Under the pieces are notes generated by a model that saw only the letters and a list, made by a program, of their open reading frames with translations, made no database searches and was not told where the DNA came from. A stretch of DNA of 64,000 nt from Novosphingobium indicum (GTDB lineage: Bacteria; Pseudomonadota; Alphaproteobacteria; Sphingomonadales; Sphingomonadaceae). Shown in pieces: positions 50,894-57,827 of the stretch. Where the stretch lies: NCBI RefSeq assembly GCF_014645195.1, contig NZ_BMLK01000018.1, positions 1 to 64,000 on the forward strand, read 5' to 3'. The position numbers and the translations under genes were made by a program. Each line of letters opens with the position of its first letter. Position 1 is the first letter of the stretch.

Positions 50894-51585
50894 CAGAACG
50901 GCGAGATCAGGTTGAAGAAGCGACCGAGCCAGCCTTGCTTGCTCGAGCGCATCAGGGCTCCCTTGCCGCTGTATTCGATGCGGGCATCGGCAACGCGAGG
51001 CGAGGGAATGGTGTTTTCCTGATCAATGTCGGCCAGGCGAATGATGCCGGAGAACCGGACCCATTCATCGCCCTGGCTGAGCTTCATCTGCTTTTCCCCT
51101 CTGACGAGCGCGGTGCCGTTGGGACGAACCTCGGCAATGGTGACGGAAAGCGTCGAGGCGAGCGTGCTCGTCTGGGCGGCATTCCCCCCTCCATTGAACG
51201 ACGAATTCGAGCTGGCTTTAAGCGCATCGGGGTTCAGGAAGGACAGCGGGCCGGCGGTCGGCGGTAAGATCGAAGCGCCGCCGCTCTTGGAATTCTTGGA
51301 GTTGACCGATTTGGCAGCAGTGGTGTTTTCGATCAGCAGGATCGTTACCGGATCGCCGACGCGTGCCGCGCGGGTGCCGGTGTAGAGCGGTGCGTAGCCG
51401 GCTGAAACATTGAAGATCCCGCCGGTTGCGGCCTGCGGCTGGAGAGGCTGGGTGACCGGAAGCGTAGGCTCGAACCCCGAAGGCTGGTCCTTCTTGCGCG
51501 CGAACGCGGGGGTGGCCGATGCGCCCAGTACGCTCATGGCGAGCAGTCCGGCGACGAAGGGGGTGAACGTGCGGGTCATGACCAT
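50893..51585 (-). CDS. flgH: Flagellar L-ring protein FlgH without lipobox
   Basis: A 230-aa L-ring protein. FlgH motifs are present: GYAPLYTGTRAARVGDPVTILLIENTTAAKSVNSKNSK, IAEVRPNGTALVRGEKQMKLSQGDEWVRFSGIIRLADI and VADARIEYSGKGALMRSSKQGWLGRFFNLISPF. The N-terminal signal sequence (PFVAGLLAMSVLGASATPAFA) has no cysteine, so the lipobox that lipidates canonical FlgH is missing and signal peptidase I cleavage is predicted. The gene overlaps flgG by one base. Confidence 0.94.
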   Translation of the reverse strand: MVMTRTFTPFVAGLLAMSVLGASATPAFARKKDQPSGFEPTLPVTQPLQPQAATGGIFNVSAGYAPLYTGTRAARVGDPVTILLIENTTAAKSVNSKNSKSGGASILPPTAGPLSFLNPDALKASSNSSFNGGGNAAQTSTLASTLSVTIAEVRPNGTALVRGEKQMKLSQGDEWVRFSGIIRLADIDQENTIPSPRVADARIEYSGKGALMRSSKQGWLGRFFNLISPF

Positions 51586-52373
51586 TACAGCGTCTGGTTC
51601 GCGTTCTTGAGCATTTCGTCGACGGCGGAGATCATCTTCGAGTTGATCTCGTAGGCACGCTGGGTTTCGATCATGTCGACCAGCTCTTCGACGATGTTCA
51701 CGTTCGAGGATTCGAGCATGCCCTGCTTGATGTGGCCGCGGCCCTGATCGCCGGCGATGCCGAGCTGGGCAGGGCCACTCGCCCCGGTTTCCAGCATGAA
51801 GTTGTCCGAAGCCGCCTGGAGGGCTGCCGGATTGGTGAAGGTGGCGACGGTGAGCTGACCCAGCTGCGCGGGATCGCTCTGCCCGGAGAGTTGCGCCGAA
51901 ACGGTGCCGTCCTCGGAAATGGTGATCGATGTGGCGCCTTCGGGAATGGCGATCGGCGGCTGCACGATATAGCCCTGCGAGGTGACCAGCTGACCGTCGG
52001 AAGAGCGCGTGAAGTTGCCGGCGCGGGTATAGCCGAGCTGGCCGCCGGGCAGCGACACCTGGAAATACCCGTCGCCGTCGAGTGCGACGTCGAGCGAGTT
52101 GCCGGTGGACTGCAGCGAGCCCTGCGTTTCCATGCGCGTGGTCGACTGGACGCCGACGCCGGTGCCGAGGTTGAGCCCGGTGGCGTAGGTGGTCTCGTTG
52201 GAGGACTGGGCACCGGCAACGCGGGCGTCCTGATAGGCGAGCGTCGCGAAGTTGGCCCGGTCGCGCTTGAAGGCTGTGGTCGAAACGTTGGCGAGGTTAT
52301 TCGCGATCACGCGCATGCGCGTGTCCTGGGCCTCGAGCCCCGTCCGGGCGACCTGGAGTGCTGAACTTGGCAT
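51585..52373 (-). CDS. flgG: Flagellar distal rod protein FlgG
   Basis: A 262-aa distal rod subunit. The rod/hook N-terminal motif is ALQVARTGLEAQDTRMRVIANNLANVSTTAFKRDRANF, and the C-terminus is SSNVNIVEELVDMIETQRAYEINSKMISAVDEMLKNANQTL, the signature of FlgG. The length matches the family (about 260 aa). It lies 15 bp downstream of flgF. Confidence 0.97.
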   Translation of the reverse strand: MPSSALQVARTGLEAQDTRMRVIANNLANVSTTAFKRDRANFATLAYQDARVAGAQSSNETTYATGLNLGTGVGVQSTTRMETQGSLQSTGNSLDVALDGDGYFQVSLPGGQLGYTRAGNFTRSSDGQLVTSQGYIVQPPIAIPEGATSITISEDGTVSAQLSGQSDPAQLGQLTVATFTNPAALQAASDNFMLETGASGPAQLGIAGDQGRGHIKQGMLESSNVNIVEELVDMIETQRAYEINSKMISAVDEMLKNANQTL

Positions 52374-52388
52374 GGTCTAGAATCTTCC

Positions 52389-53132
52389 TCAGCTGTTGAG
52401 GCGCATGAGGCGGGCGCCGGCTTCATCGAGCTGGCTGGCCGTCTGCACGAGCTTGGTGCGCATATCGAAAAGGCGCTGGGCCGAGATCATCTCGACCAGC
52501 ACTTCGGAGGCGTTTACGTTGGAGTGTTCGAGCGAGCCGGGGATGACCCTGGCGTTCTCGTCGACGGGCAGGATGCCGCCGCCCTGTACGCGGAACTGAC
52601 CGGCAAGATCCTTGGCGATCTGCGTGCCGGTGGTGCTGACCAACTTGAGCCGGTCGATGGCTTGCGGCGGCAGGTCACGCGCATTGGGATCGGTCAGCAG
52701 GACGTTGCCATCGGGCGAGATCGTCACTTTCGATCCGGGCGGAACGGTGATCGGTCCGTTGTTACCGATGACCGGCAGGCCTTCGCCATTCTGCAGCACG
52801 CCGGTCACGGTGACCGAGAGGTCGCCGCGCCGGGTGTAGCTTTCCTGGCCGTCGGGTGACTGAACCGCCAGCATGGCATCGCCTTGCAGGGCGACGTCGA
52901 GCGGGTTGCCGGTCTGGGCCACTTCGCCGTCCTTCATGGAAGCGCCGGAGACTTCGGTGCTGGTCATCGAACGCACGTTCAGCTGCGGGCCTTCCAGCGT
53001 CATCGGCGTCGCCTGCAGAATCTCGGCCTTGAAGCCGATGGTCTGGGCATTGGCCATGTTGCTGGCGATGACGCGTTCGCGGTTGAGCGAGGCGTTCATG
53101 CCCGAAACGGCGGTGTAGATCAGACGGTCCAT
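52389..53132 (-). CDS. flgF: Flagellar proximal rod protein FlgF
   Basis: A 247-aa rod protein. It begins MDRLIYTAVSGMNASLNRERVIASNMANAQTIGFKAEI and ends HSNVNASEVLVEMISAQRLFDMRTKLVQTASQLDEAGARLMRLNS, matching FlgF. It sits between flgE and flgG, the standard order. Confidence 0.95.
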   Translation of the reverse strand: MDRLIYTAVSGMNASLNRERVIASNMANAQTIGFKAEILQATPMTLEGPQLNVRSMTSTEVSGASMKDGEVAQTGNPLDVALQGDAMLAVQSPDGQESYTRRGDLSVTVTGVLQNGEGLPVIGNNGPITVPPGSKVTISPDGNVLLTDPNARDLPPQAIDRLKLVSTTGTQIAKDLAGQFRVQGGGILPVDENARVIPGSLEHSNVNASEVLVEMISAQRLFDMRTKLVQTASQLDEAGARLMRLNS

Positions 53133-53157
53133 CGGTCAGCCCCCAGCTTTATTCCGA

Positions 53158-53970
53158 TCAGCTGCGCAGGTTCATGATCGCCTGCGAAATCTGGGTCGCA
53201 GTGTCGATCGCCTTGGAGTTGGCCTGGAAGTTGCGCTGCGCGGTGATCAGCGAGACGAGTTCCTCGGCGATGTCCACGTTCGAACGCTCCAGCGCACCCG
53301 AAAGCAAGCTGCCGTAGCTGTTCGAGCCGGGCTGGCCATAGGTGGCGGTGCCCGAAAGGCCGGTTGCGGCCCAGGTCGCGTTGCCGAGCTGCTTGAGGCC
53401 GGTCGGGGCGATGAAGTTGGCAAGCGAAACGATGCCGAGCGTGTCGTTGGTGCCGTCTGCGTACGTGGCGACGACTTCGCCGGCCTCGCTGACTGTCACG
53501 CCGGCGAACTCGGCACCGGCGGCGTTGGTTGCCGGGATCTGCACCGACTGCAGCGTGGTGCTGGCGATCGCGCCGGTGGCGTCGACCGGGTAGGCCTGCA
53601 GCTGCGCGCCCTGCGCGTTCTTGATGAACCCGCTACCGTCGACCGAGAACGCACCGTTGCGGGTGTACTGGGTGTCGCCCGAAAGCGGCGAGACCACGGT
53701 GAAGAAGCCTTCGCCGTTGATGGCGATGTCGAGGGCATTGCCGGTCTGCTCGAGCGCGCCGATCGAGAAGTCCTGCGTGATCGCGGCCACGCTGGAGCCG
53801 ACGCCGGTCGTGGTGGCCGGGTTCGACATGATCGAGCTGGCGACGATATCCGCGAAGGCAGTGTTGCTCTTCTTGAAGCCACCGGTCTCGGCATTGGCGA
53901 TGTTGTTCGAAATGACGTTGAGGTCGGTCTGGGCGTTCTTCAGGCCGCTGAGCGAGGTGTAGAAAGACAT
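53158..53970 (-). CDS. flgE: Flagellar hook protein FlgE (short form)
   Basis: A 270-aa hook subunit. It starts MSFYTSLSGLKNAQTDLNVISNNIANAETGGFKKSNTAF and ends ALERSNVDIAEELVSLITAQRNFQANSKAIDTATQISQAIMNLRS. At 270 aa it is much shorter than enterobacterial FlgE (about 400 aa) and lacks most of the outer D2-type insertion. Position after flgD confirms that it is the hook rather than another rod gene. Confidence 0.94.
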   Translation of the reverse strand: MSFYTSLSGLKNAQTDLNVISNNIANAETGGFKKSNTAFADIVASSIMSNPATTTGVGSSVAAITQDFSIGALEQTGNALDIAINGEGFFTVVSPLSGDTQYTRNGAFSVDGSGFIKNAQGAQLQAYPVDATGAIASTTLQSVQIPATNAAGAEFAGVTVSEAGEVVATYADGTNDTLGIVSLANFIAPTGLKQLGNATWAATGLSGTATYGQPGSNSYGSLLSGALERSNVDIAEELVSLITAQRNFQANSKAIDTATQISQAIMNLRS

Positions 53971-53995
53971 CTTGCGTTACTCCTGCGAATGGGGA

Positions 53996-54352
53996 TCAGG
54001 CTGCGGCCTGGGTGTCGGTGGAAGAAGTGCCGGACGCTTCGTTCGCGGCCATCCGCTCGGTAAGGGCGGTGACGGCTTCCTGCGTGGCGGTCTGCGTCGA
54101 TACGACGTCGTCGAGCTTCGATGCGATGCTCTTGAGCGTGTCGGACATCTCGGTGGTGCCGGCCAGCGACGAGAACTGGGCCATCTGGGCCAGCATCTCG
54201 GTCTGGTCGGTCGGGTTGAGCGGGTCCTGCTGCTTCATCTGAGTCATCATCAGCTTGAGGAAGTCGCCCTGATTGAGGTCCCCCAGGGAAGTCTTCGATT
54301 GCGACGAGGCTGAGGTCGTCGAGCCGGTAGAAGTTACGGAATTGACGGTCAT
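53996..54352 (-). CDS. flgD: Flagellar hook cap protein FlgD, minimal form
   Basis: A 118-aa FlgD containing only the conserved N-terminal region (GDFLKLMMTQMKQQDPLNPTDQTEMLAQMAQFSSLAGTTEMSDTLKSI). The C-terminal Tudor/Fn3-like cap domains found in longer FlgD proteins (about 220 aa) are missing, and the C-terminus is a Ser/Thr/Ala-rich tail. The stop codon is intact and the next gene follows normally, so this is not a frameshift remnant as far as can be seen. It overlaps flgC by four bases. Confidence 0.92.
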   Translation of the reverse strand: MTVNSVTSTGSTTSASSQSKTSLGDLNQGDFLKLMMTQMKQQDPLNPTDQTEMLAQMAQFSSLAGTTEMSDTLKSIASKLDDVVSTQTATQEAVTALTERMAANEASGTSSTDTQAAA

Positions 54353-54756
54353 TTCATCCTCATCGTGTCGAGCATGAGCTGCTTGGCGGTAGAAAGCGCT
54401 TCGACCATGTTCTGGTACTGGCGCGAGGCTTCGAGCATCTCGACCATCTCCGCGTTCTCATCGACGGGAGCGACCCAGACGTCGCCATTGGCATCGGCGA
54501 GCGGGTGGTCGGGATTGTGCTGGCGCACGGCGGAGGCGTTTTCACGCACGACGCCCTGCACATCGACCGAAGCCAGGCCGCTCGCGCGGTCGAGGTCTTC
54601 GGAGAATACGGCGCGGATCGGCTTGTAGGCCTCTTCCTCGCTGCCCGACACAGTGCCGGCATTGGCGAGGTTCGATGCGGCGGCGTTCATGCGCACGAGC
54701 TGTGCGGACATGCCGCGCTGCGCGAGGCTGAACAGGGTCATGGGTTGACCAGCCAT
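54349..54756 (-). CDS. flgC: Flagellar proximal rod protein FlgC
   Basis: A 135-aa rod protein. The N-terminal motif (LFSLAQRGMSAQLVRMNAAASNLANAGTVSGSEEEAYKP) and the C-terminus (VAPVDENAEMVEMLEASRQYQNMVEALSTAKQLMLDTMRM) are those of FlgC. It lies 2 bp after flgB and overlaps flgD. Confidence 0.96.
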   Translation of the reverse strand: MAGQPMTLFSLAQRGMSAQLVRMNAAASNLANAGTVSGSEEEAYKPIRAVFSEDLDRASGLASVDVQGVVRENASAVRQHNPDHPLADANGDVWVAPVDENAEMVEMLEASRQYQNMVEALSTAKQLMLDTMRMK

Positions 54757-54758
54757 AA

Positions 54759-55103
54759 TCAGTCTCCCTTCAGGGCCCGGGTTACGGTGTCCACACGCCC
54801 GCGAATGAACTCGAGCGTTGCGGCGTAGCCCACGGCGTTTTCGGAGAAGGCGAGCTGCTCGTTCTGCAGCTCCACAGTGTTGCCATCGAGCGAGGGCATC
54901 ACCGGCACGCGGTAGAGCGTCGCCTTGTTGATGGCGGAAGACACGTCGGTGCCGCCTTCAGCCGCCTGCAGAGCAGCGCTGAAATCGATGTCCTTCGCCT
55001 TGTATCCGGGCGTACCGGCATTGGCGATGTTGGAGGCGAGCACCCCCATGCGCTGCGAACGCAGCTGCAGTGCCGTGCCATTGATACCAAACAGATCGGG
55101 CAT
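54759..55103 (-). CDS. flgB: Flagellar proximal rod protein FlgB
   Basis: A 114-aa rod protein, the first gene of the flgBCDEFGHIJKL operon. Start placed at ATG 55103 (MPDLFGINGTALQLRSQRMGVLASNIANAGTPGYKAKDIDFSAAL) because the longer frame to 55145 would begin upstream of the predicted transcription start. The C-terminus carries NEQLAFSENAVGYAATLEFIRGRVDTVTRALKGD. A consensus sigma-54 promoter lies 38 bp upstream. Confidence 0.95.
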   Translation of the reverse strand: MPDLFGINGTALQLRSQRMGVLASNIANAGTPGYKAKDIDFSAALQAAEGGTDVSSAINKATLYRVPVMPSLDGNTVELQNEQLAFSENAVGYAATLEFIRGRVDTVTRALKGD

Positions 55104-55140
55104 GTCTTTCGCGTCCCAATAATTGCCTGCCCGTTTATTA

Positions 55141-55156
55141 AGCAAAGGCCGTGCCA
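55141..55156 (-). promoter_or_regulatory. Predicted sigma-54 promoter of the flgB-flgL operon
   Basis: On the minus strand TGGCACGGCCTTTGCT matches the TGGCACG-N4-TTGCW consensus fully. The predicted transcription start near 55131 leaves a 28-nt leader before the flgB ATG at 55103. The bases after the -12 element (TAATAAAC) resemble those at the promoter upstream of flhA. Confidence 0.9.
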
Positions 55157-55219
55157 GTTTTCGGATCGACGCGTTTCTGCGGGCGCCGGAGGGTAGAGGG
55201 AGGGGGTGGACTGCAGAGG

Positions 55220-55246
55220 CGGCAAGAGTTTGCCGGGCGGCGGCAA
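55220..55246. promoter_or_regulatory. CGGCA-N6-TGCCG enhancer candidate between flgB and the MotA-like gene
   Basis: CGGCAAGAGTTTGCCG (55220-55235) is a palindrome, with a further CGGCAA half-site at 55241-55246. It is centred about 97 bp upstream of the predicted flgB transcription start, a normal enhancer distance for a sigma-54 activator, and about the same distance upstream of the divergent MotA-like gene. FlbD is the likely ligand (inference). Confidence 0.65.
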
Positions 55247-55316
55247 TTGTTCGCCTGAAAAGCCTTCAAATGCAGCGTGGCCTGCCGTTCTGGGGTGTGA
55301 AGGAGACACTGCGCAG

Positions 55317-55997
55317 ATGCAGCCGGAAAATCTGTTCGACGCCACCAGCGCCCTGATCGTGGTTGGCGGGACGTGCCTTGCGACCGTCCTGCGATGTGGT
55401 CTGACCGACACGCGCGCCGCCCTCGCGGCGCTGTCGCGACTGGGCCGGAAGGAATTCGACGCCGCGCGCGTCCGGTCCGAGCTCGCGGTGCAGGTGCGCG
55501 GCATGCAGCGCGACGGTGTGCTGCGGGCCCAACCGCCGACGCTGGGGGACGCCGAGTTCGACGAGGCGACCGATGCGTTGATCGGCACGCGCTCGGTCTC
55601 GGCGCTGCACAAGGCGCACACCGCGCACAAACGTCGGCGCAATCACCTTTCCATGCGCGCGGTCCGCACGCTCAACCAGGCGGCGGATCTCGCCCCCGTG
55701 TTCGGGCTCGCCGGTACGCTCATCTCGCTCAGCCAGTTGCCCTCGGGTGCCGGTTCGGGCGGAAGTTTCACCGCTGCGATCTCGATGGCCGTGCTCACCA
55801 CGCTTTATGGCCTCCTGCTGGGCAATCTCTTCTTCGCGCCGCTCGCGCGCGGGGTCGCGCGGCGCGCGGCCGACGAGGAGCGGGACCGCCAGAGCGTGCT
55901 CGACTGGCTTGAAAAGCAGGTTGTCGAGGCTCTGCCCGAGAGCCCGGGCGCCACGGTGGTAAGGCACCGCGCGGTGGCCGGCGGACGCGGCAGATGA
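55317..55997 (+). CDS. MotA/TolQ/ExbB-like proton-channel family protein in the flagellar locus
   Basis: A 226-aa membrane protein divergent from flgB. An N-terminal helix (TSALIVVGGTCLATVLRCG), a cytoplasmic charged region, and two C-terminal helices (LNQAADLAPVFGLAGTLISLSQL, ISMAVLTTLYGLLLGNLFFAPLA) match MotA helices 3 and 4 and the ExbB/TolQ pattern. It is smaller than the true MotA at 46246. It overlaps the next gene (ATGA), which encodes a short ExbD-like partner. The pair may form an accessory ion-driven unit tied to flagellar assembly or rotation; this is inference. Start ATG 55317 has GGAGA about ten bases upstream. Confidence 0.78.
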   Translation: MQPENLFDATSALIVVGGTCLATVLRCGLTDTRAALAALSRLGRKEFDAARVRSELAVQVRGMQRDGVLRAQPPTLGDAEFDEATDALIGTRSVSALHKAHTAHKRRRNHLSMRAVRTLNQAADLAPVFGLAGTLISLSQLPSGAGSGGSFTAAISMAVLTTLYGLLLGNLFFAPLARGVARRAADEERDRQSVLDWLEKQVVEALPESPGATVVRHRAVAGGRGR

Positions 55998-56434
55998 GCG
56001 TTCGCGTCGGACAGAGTTGGCAGACTTCGCTGGCCGACCTGTCCCTGATCCTGTTCATGGCCACGGCTGCAGCCGTCAGCCGTCAGCCCGAAACGGTGCC
56101 GGGAGACAGGGCGTCAGCATCGCCTTCGGCCCGGACCGAGCCGCTTTCAGTCTATGTGGCCGCGCCTGATGCGCCGCCGCTCTCGCTGTGGCTGAACCAG
56201 CAGGCGGAAGATCCTCGCCAGCAACTTACCATCACCGCGCGCTACGGACGCGACGCAGATGCGCGCGCGCAGGCAAAGGCGCTTTCGGACGCCACCCGGC
56301 TGCTCGCCCAGGCCGGAGCCGAAGGCCGCGAGGCCCGTATCGTCGTCGAGCCGGGCGAAGGTCCCGCCCGTGCGGTGCTGGCTTATGACTCCCCTACCAG
56401 CGAGGATGCCTCCGCGAACGGCAGCACCGAATAA
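55994..56434 (+). CDS. Short ExbD/MotB-like membrane protein, partner of the MotA-like protein
   Basis: A 146-aa protein with one N-terminal membrane helix carrying an aspartate at its start (SLADLSLILFMATAAAV, D15), the arrangement of ExbD, TolR and MotB. The periplasmic part (residues about 35-146) has a TolR/ExbD-like feel (LTITARYGRDADARAQAKALSDATRLLAQAGAEGREARIVVEPGEGPARAVLAYD) and no OmpA-like peptidoglycan-binding motif. It overlaps the MotA-like gene by four bases and precedes flgA. Function unknown; the aspartate and pairing suggest a proton-driven stator-like complex. Confidence 0.7.
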   Translation: MSVRVGQSWQTSLADLSLILFMATAAAVSRQPETVPGDRASASPSARTEPLSVYVAAPDAPPLSLWLNQQAEDPRQQLTITARYGRDADARAQAKALSDATRLLAQAGAEGREARIVVEPGEGPARAVLAYDSPTSEDASANGSTE

Positions 56435-56453
56435 GGCTGTATGACAGGCAAGA

Positions 56454-56469
56454 TGGCATGAGGCTTGCA
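56454..56469 (+). promoter_or_regulatory. Predicted sigma-54 promoter of flgA
   Basis: TGGCATGAGGCTTGCA matches TGGCACG-N4-TTGCW with one change (T for C at the sixth position); the invariant GG and GC with 10-bp spacing are intact. The predicted start near 56480 gives a 27-nt leader before the flgA ATG at 56507. Confidence 0.75.
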
Positions 56470-56506
56470 TTGGAAATGGCAAATTCCAATCGACGGGAAC
56501 CATATC

Positions 56507-57004
56507 ATGACGCCCAGTCTAGTCCTCTTCGCTGCCGCTGCAGTTTCCGGTGCCTATGCCGACCTCGAGGCGATCGATCGCCAGGTTGCGGCTTTCACCG
56601 GAGCGCCGATCGGCGCGGTCGGCGGAGCGCTCACACCGGTGGACCGGCGTTTGCGTCTGCAGCCGTGCCACACCGGCGTCGCCCTTTCCTGGCGTACGGC
56701 CCAGCAGCTAAGCGTGGTGGTCCAGTGCGGAGACGCCAATGGATGGCGCCTTTTCGTGCCGGTGAGGCGCGCTGCGCCGGTTGCGGAGGCCGCGCCGGCC
56801 CCCGACGTGGTGAAGCGTGGTGATTCCGTGGCAATCGCGATTACCGGGGACGGTTTTACGGTTTCTCAACCGGGAGAGGCCATGGAGGCAGGAGCGGTCG
56901 GCGACTGGATTCGCGTACGACCCGCGGCAGCCGGAAACAGCCGCTCGGACCCCATGCGGGCCCGTATCGAGCGTCCCGGTCTGGTTACGCTGCCAATGCC
57001 CTGA
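56507..57004 (+). CDS. flgA: Flagellar P-ring assembly chaperone FlgA
   Basis: A 165-aa periplasmic protein needed for P-ring formation. A signal peptide (TPSLVLFAAAAVSGAYA) is followed by a domain with LRLQPCHTGVALSWRTAQQLSVVVQCGDANGWRLFVPV and a C-terminal SAF-like domain (VVKRGDSVAIAITGDGFTVSQPGEAMEAGAVGDWIRVRP), as in FlgA. ATG 56507 was chosen for its signal peptide and its match to the predicted promoter spacing. It is shorter than E. coli FlgA (219 aa). Confidence 0.88.
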   Translation: MTPSLVLFAAAAVSGAYADLEAIDRQVAAFTGAPIGAVGGALTPVDRRLRLQPCHTGVALSWRTAQQLSVVVQCGDANGWRLFVPVRRAAPVAEAAPAPDVVKRGDSVAIAITGDGFTVSQPGEAMEAGAVGDWIRVRPAAAGNSRSDPMRARIERPGLVTLPMP

Positions 57005-57006
57005 GG

Positions 57007-57052
57007 CGGCAAGTTTTGTCTTGCTAGACCGGCAATTGGCAGATTTTTGCCG
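57007..57052. promoter_or_regulatory. CGGCAA/TTGCCG half-site cluster upstream of flgM
   Basis: CGGCAA occurs at 57007-57012 and 57030-57035 and TTGCCG at 57047-57052 in the 110-bp gap between flgA and flgM. No 16-bp full palindrome is formed. A TTGGCAGATTTTTGCC stretch here resembles sigma-54 but its GG-GC spacing is 9, not 10, so it was not called as a promoter. Confidence 0.4.
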
Positions 57053-57114
57053 CCCCTATTAAAAAATCTCCCGCCGCACCGTTCTTGAGTACAGGAACTT
57101 TAAGGAGCGGCATC

Positions 57115-57432
57115 ATGCCACCTATCGAAGTGGGACCTGCACGCGCCATCAGCGCGATCGAAGCAAGGTTGGCCCGCGCGGCGGGCGGTGAAGCGTTGCC
57201 CGGTGCAAACGGGGCAGCCGCCAACCGTATCAGCGAGAAGACCGGCAAAGGCCTGGCCAGCACTACTGTGGAAACTTCCGCGGCGCTCGACCCGGGCTCG
57301 GCCCCGATCGACGGCGAACGCGTGAAGATGATCCGCAAGGCTGTCGAGGAAGGCAAATACCCTGTGACGCCCGCCAAGATTGCAGACGCCATCATCGCAG
57401 CCGGTGTGCTGCTGAGGAGCCCGAAACCATGA
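57115..57432 (+). CDS. flgM: Anti-sigma-28 factor FlgM
   Basis: A 105-aa FlgM, the exported inhibitor of FliA that times late gene expression to hook completion. The conserved C-terminal part (PIDGERVKMIRKAVEEGKYPVTPAKIADAIIAAGVLLRS) is the FliA-binding region. ATG 57115 has TAAGGAG upstream. FliA is encoded 3.4 kb downstream in the same direction. It overlaps flgN by four bases. Confidence 0.92.
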   Translation: MPPIEVGPARAISAIEARLARAAGGEALPGANGAAANRISEKTGKGLASTTVETSAALDPGSAPIDGERVKMIRKAVEEGKYPVTPAKIADAIIAAGVLLRSPKP

Positions 57433-57761
57433 GCACCCTCGACCTTCGCGATACCTTGCGGCAGATGCTTGCCGTCCTGGAGGAAGAGCGGCAGGCGCTT
57501 GCCGGATTGGACCTCGATGCGATCGTCGGCGCGACCAACGACAAGAACCGTCTGTGCGGAACGCTCGATTCTTCCGAAGTTGCTGAACTCGACGAAGAGT
57601 GCCGCGGGATGCTCGAGACGGCGCGCCGGCTGAACGAGGTAAACCGGCAGGTTCGCAACATTATCGCGGCCAATGTGTCTCGTCGCCTCGACGCTCTCAC
57701 CGGTGGTCCGCAGCTCTACAAGGCAGGCGGGACCTATTCTCTCGCCGCCAGCCGCGCCTGA
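57429..57761 (+). CDS. flgN: Flagellar chaperone FlgN
   Basis: A 110-aa helical cytosolic protein, the export chaperone for FlgK and FlgL. It shows the FlgN pattern: LRDTLRQMLAVLEEERQALAGLDLDAIVGATNDKNRLCGTL, then helices with ARRLNEVNRQVRNIIAANVSRRLDALTG. The assignment is supported by the flgM-flgN overlap. Two CGGCA-N6-TGCCG palindromes lie within its coding sequence. Confidence 0.85.
   Translation: MSTLDLRDTLRQMLAVLEEERQALAGLDLDAIVGATNDKNRLCGTLDSSEVAELDEECRGMLETARRLNEVNRQVRNIIAANVSRRLDALTGGPQLYKAGGTYSLAASRA
57459..57504. promoter_or_regulatory. Two CGGCA-N6-TGCCG palindromes inside flgN
   Basis: CGGCAGATGCTTGCCG (57459-57474) and CGGCAGGCGCTTGCCG (57489-57504) share the 16-bp architecture of the flgB and fliK elements and are spaced 30 bp apart (near three helical turns). 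They lie about 300-340 bp upstream of the predicted start of the transglycosylase-flhA-fliA operon, so they could act as distal enhancers for that sigma-54 promoter. Confidence 0.55.
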
Positions 57762-57774
57762 CCGAAAGGCGTTT

Positions 57775-57790
57775 GGCACGCTCTTTGCTT
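57775..57790 (+). promoter_or_regulatory. Predicted sigma-54 promoter of the transglycosylase-flhA-fliA operon
   Basis: TGGCACGCTCTTTGCT matches TGGCACG-N4-TTGCW fully and is nearly identical to the flgB promoter, including the following TTAA. It lies 14 bp after the flgN stop. Transcription should begin near 57801, 27 nt before the TTG chosen as the start of the transglycosylase gene. Confidence 0.9.
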
Positions 57791-57827
57791 AAACAGCTTC
57801 CGGTAACTTTTGTGCCGGGAGCTGGAA

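Noticed and set aside
53996..54352. flgD as a frameshifted or broken gene
   Set aside because: The frame ends in an intact stop after a Ser/Thr/Ala tail, and only 25 bp separate it from flgE, leaving no room for a lost C-terminal domain.
57036..57052. Sigma-54-like sequence upstream of flgM
   Set aside because: TTGGCAGATTTTTGCC has GG and GC separated by 9 rather than 10 bases, a spacing that sigma-54 does not tolerate well.
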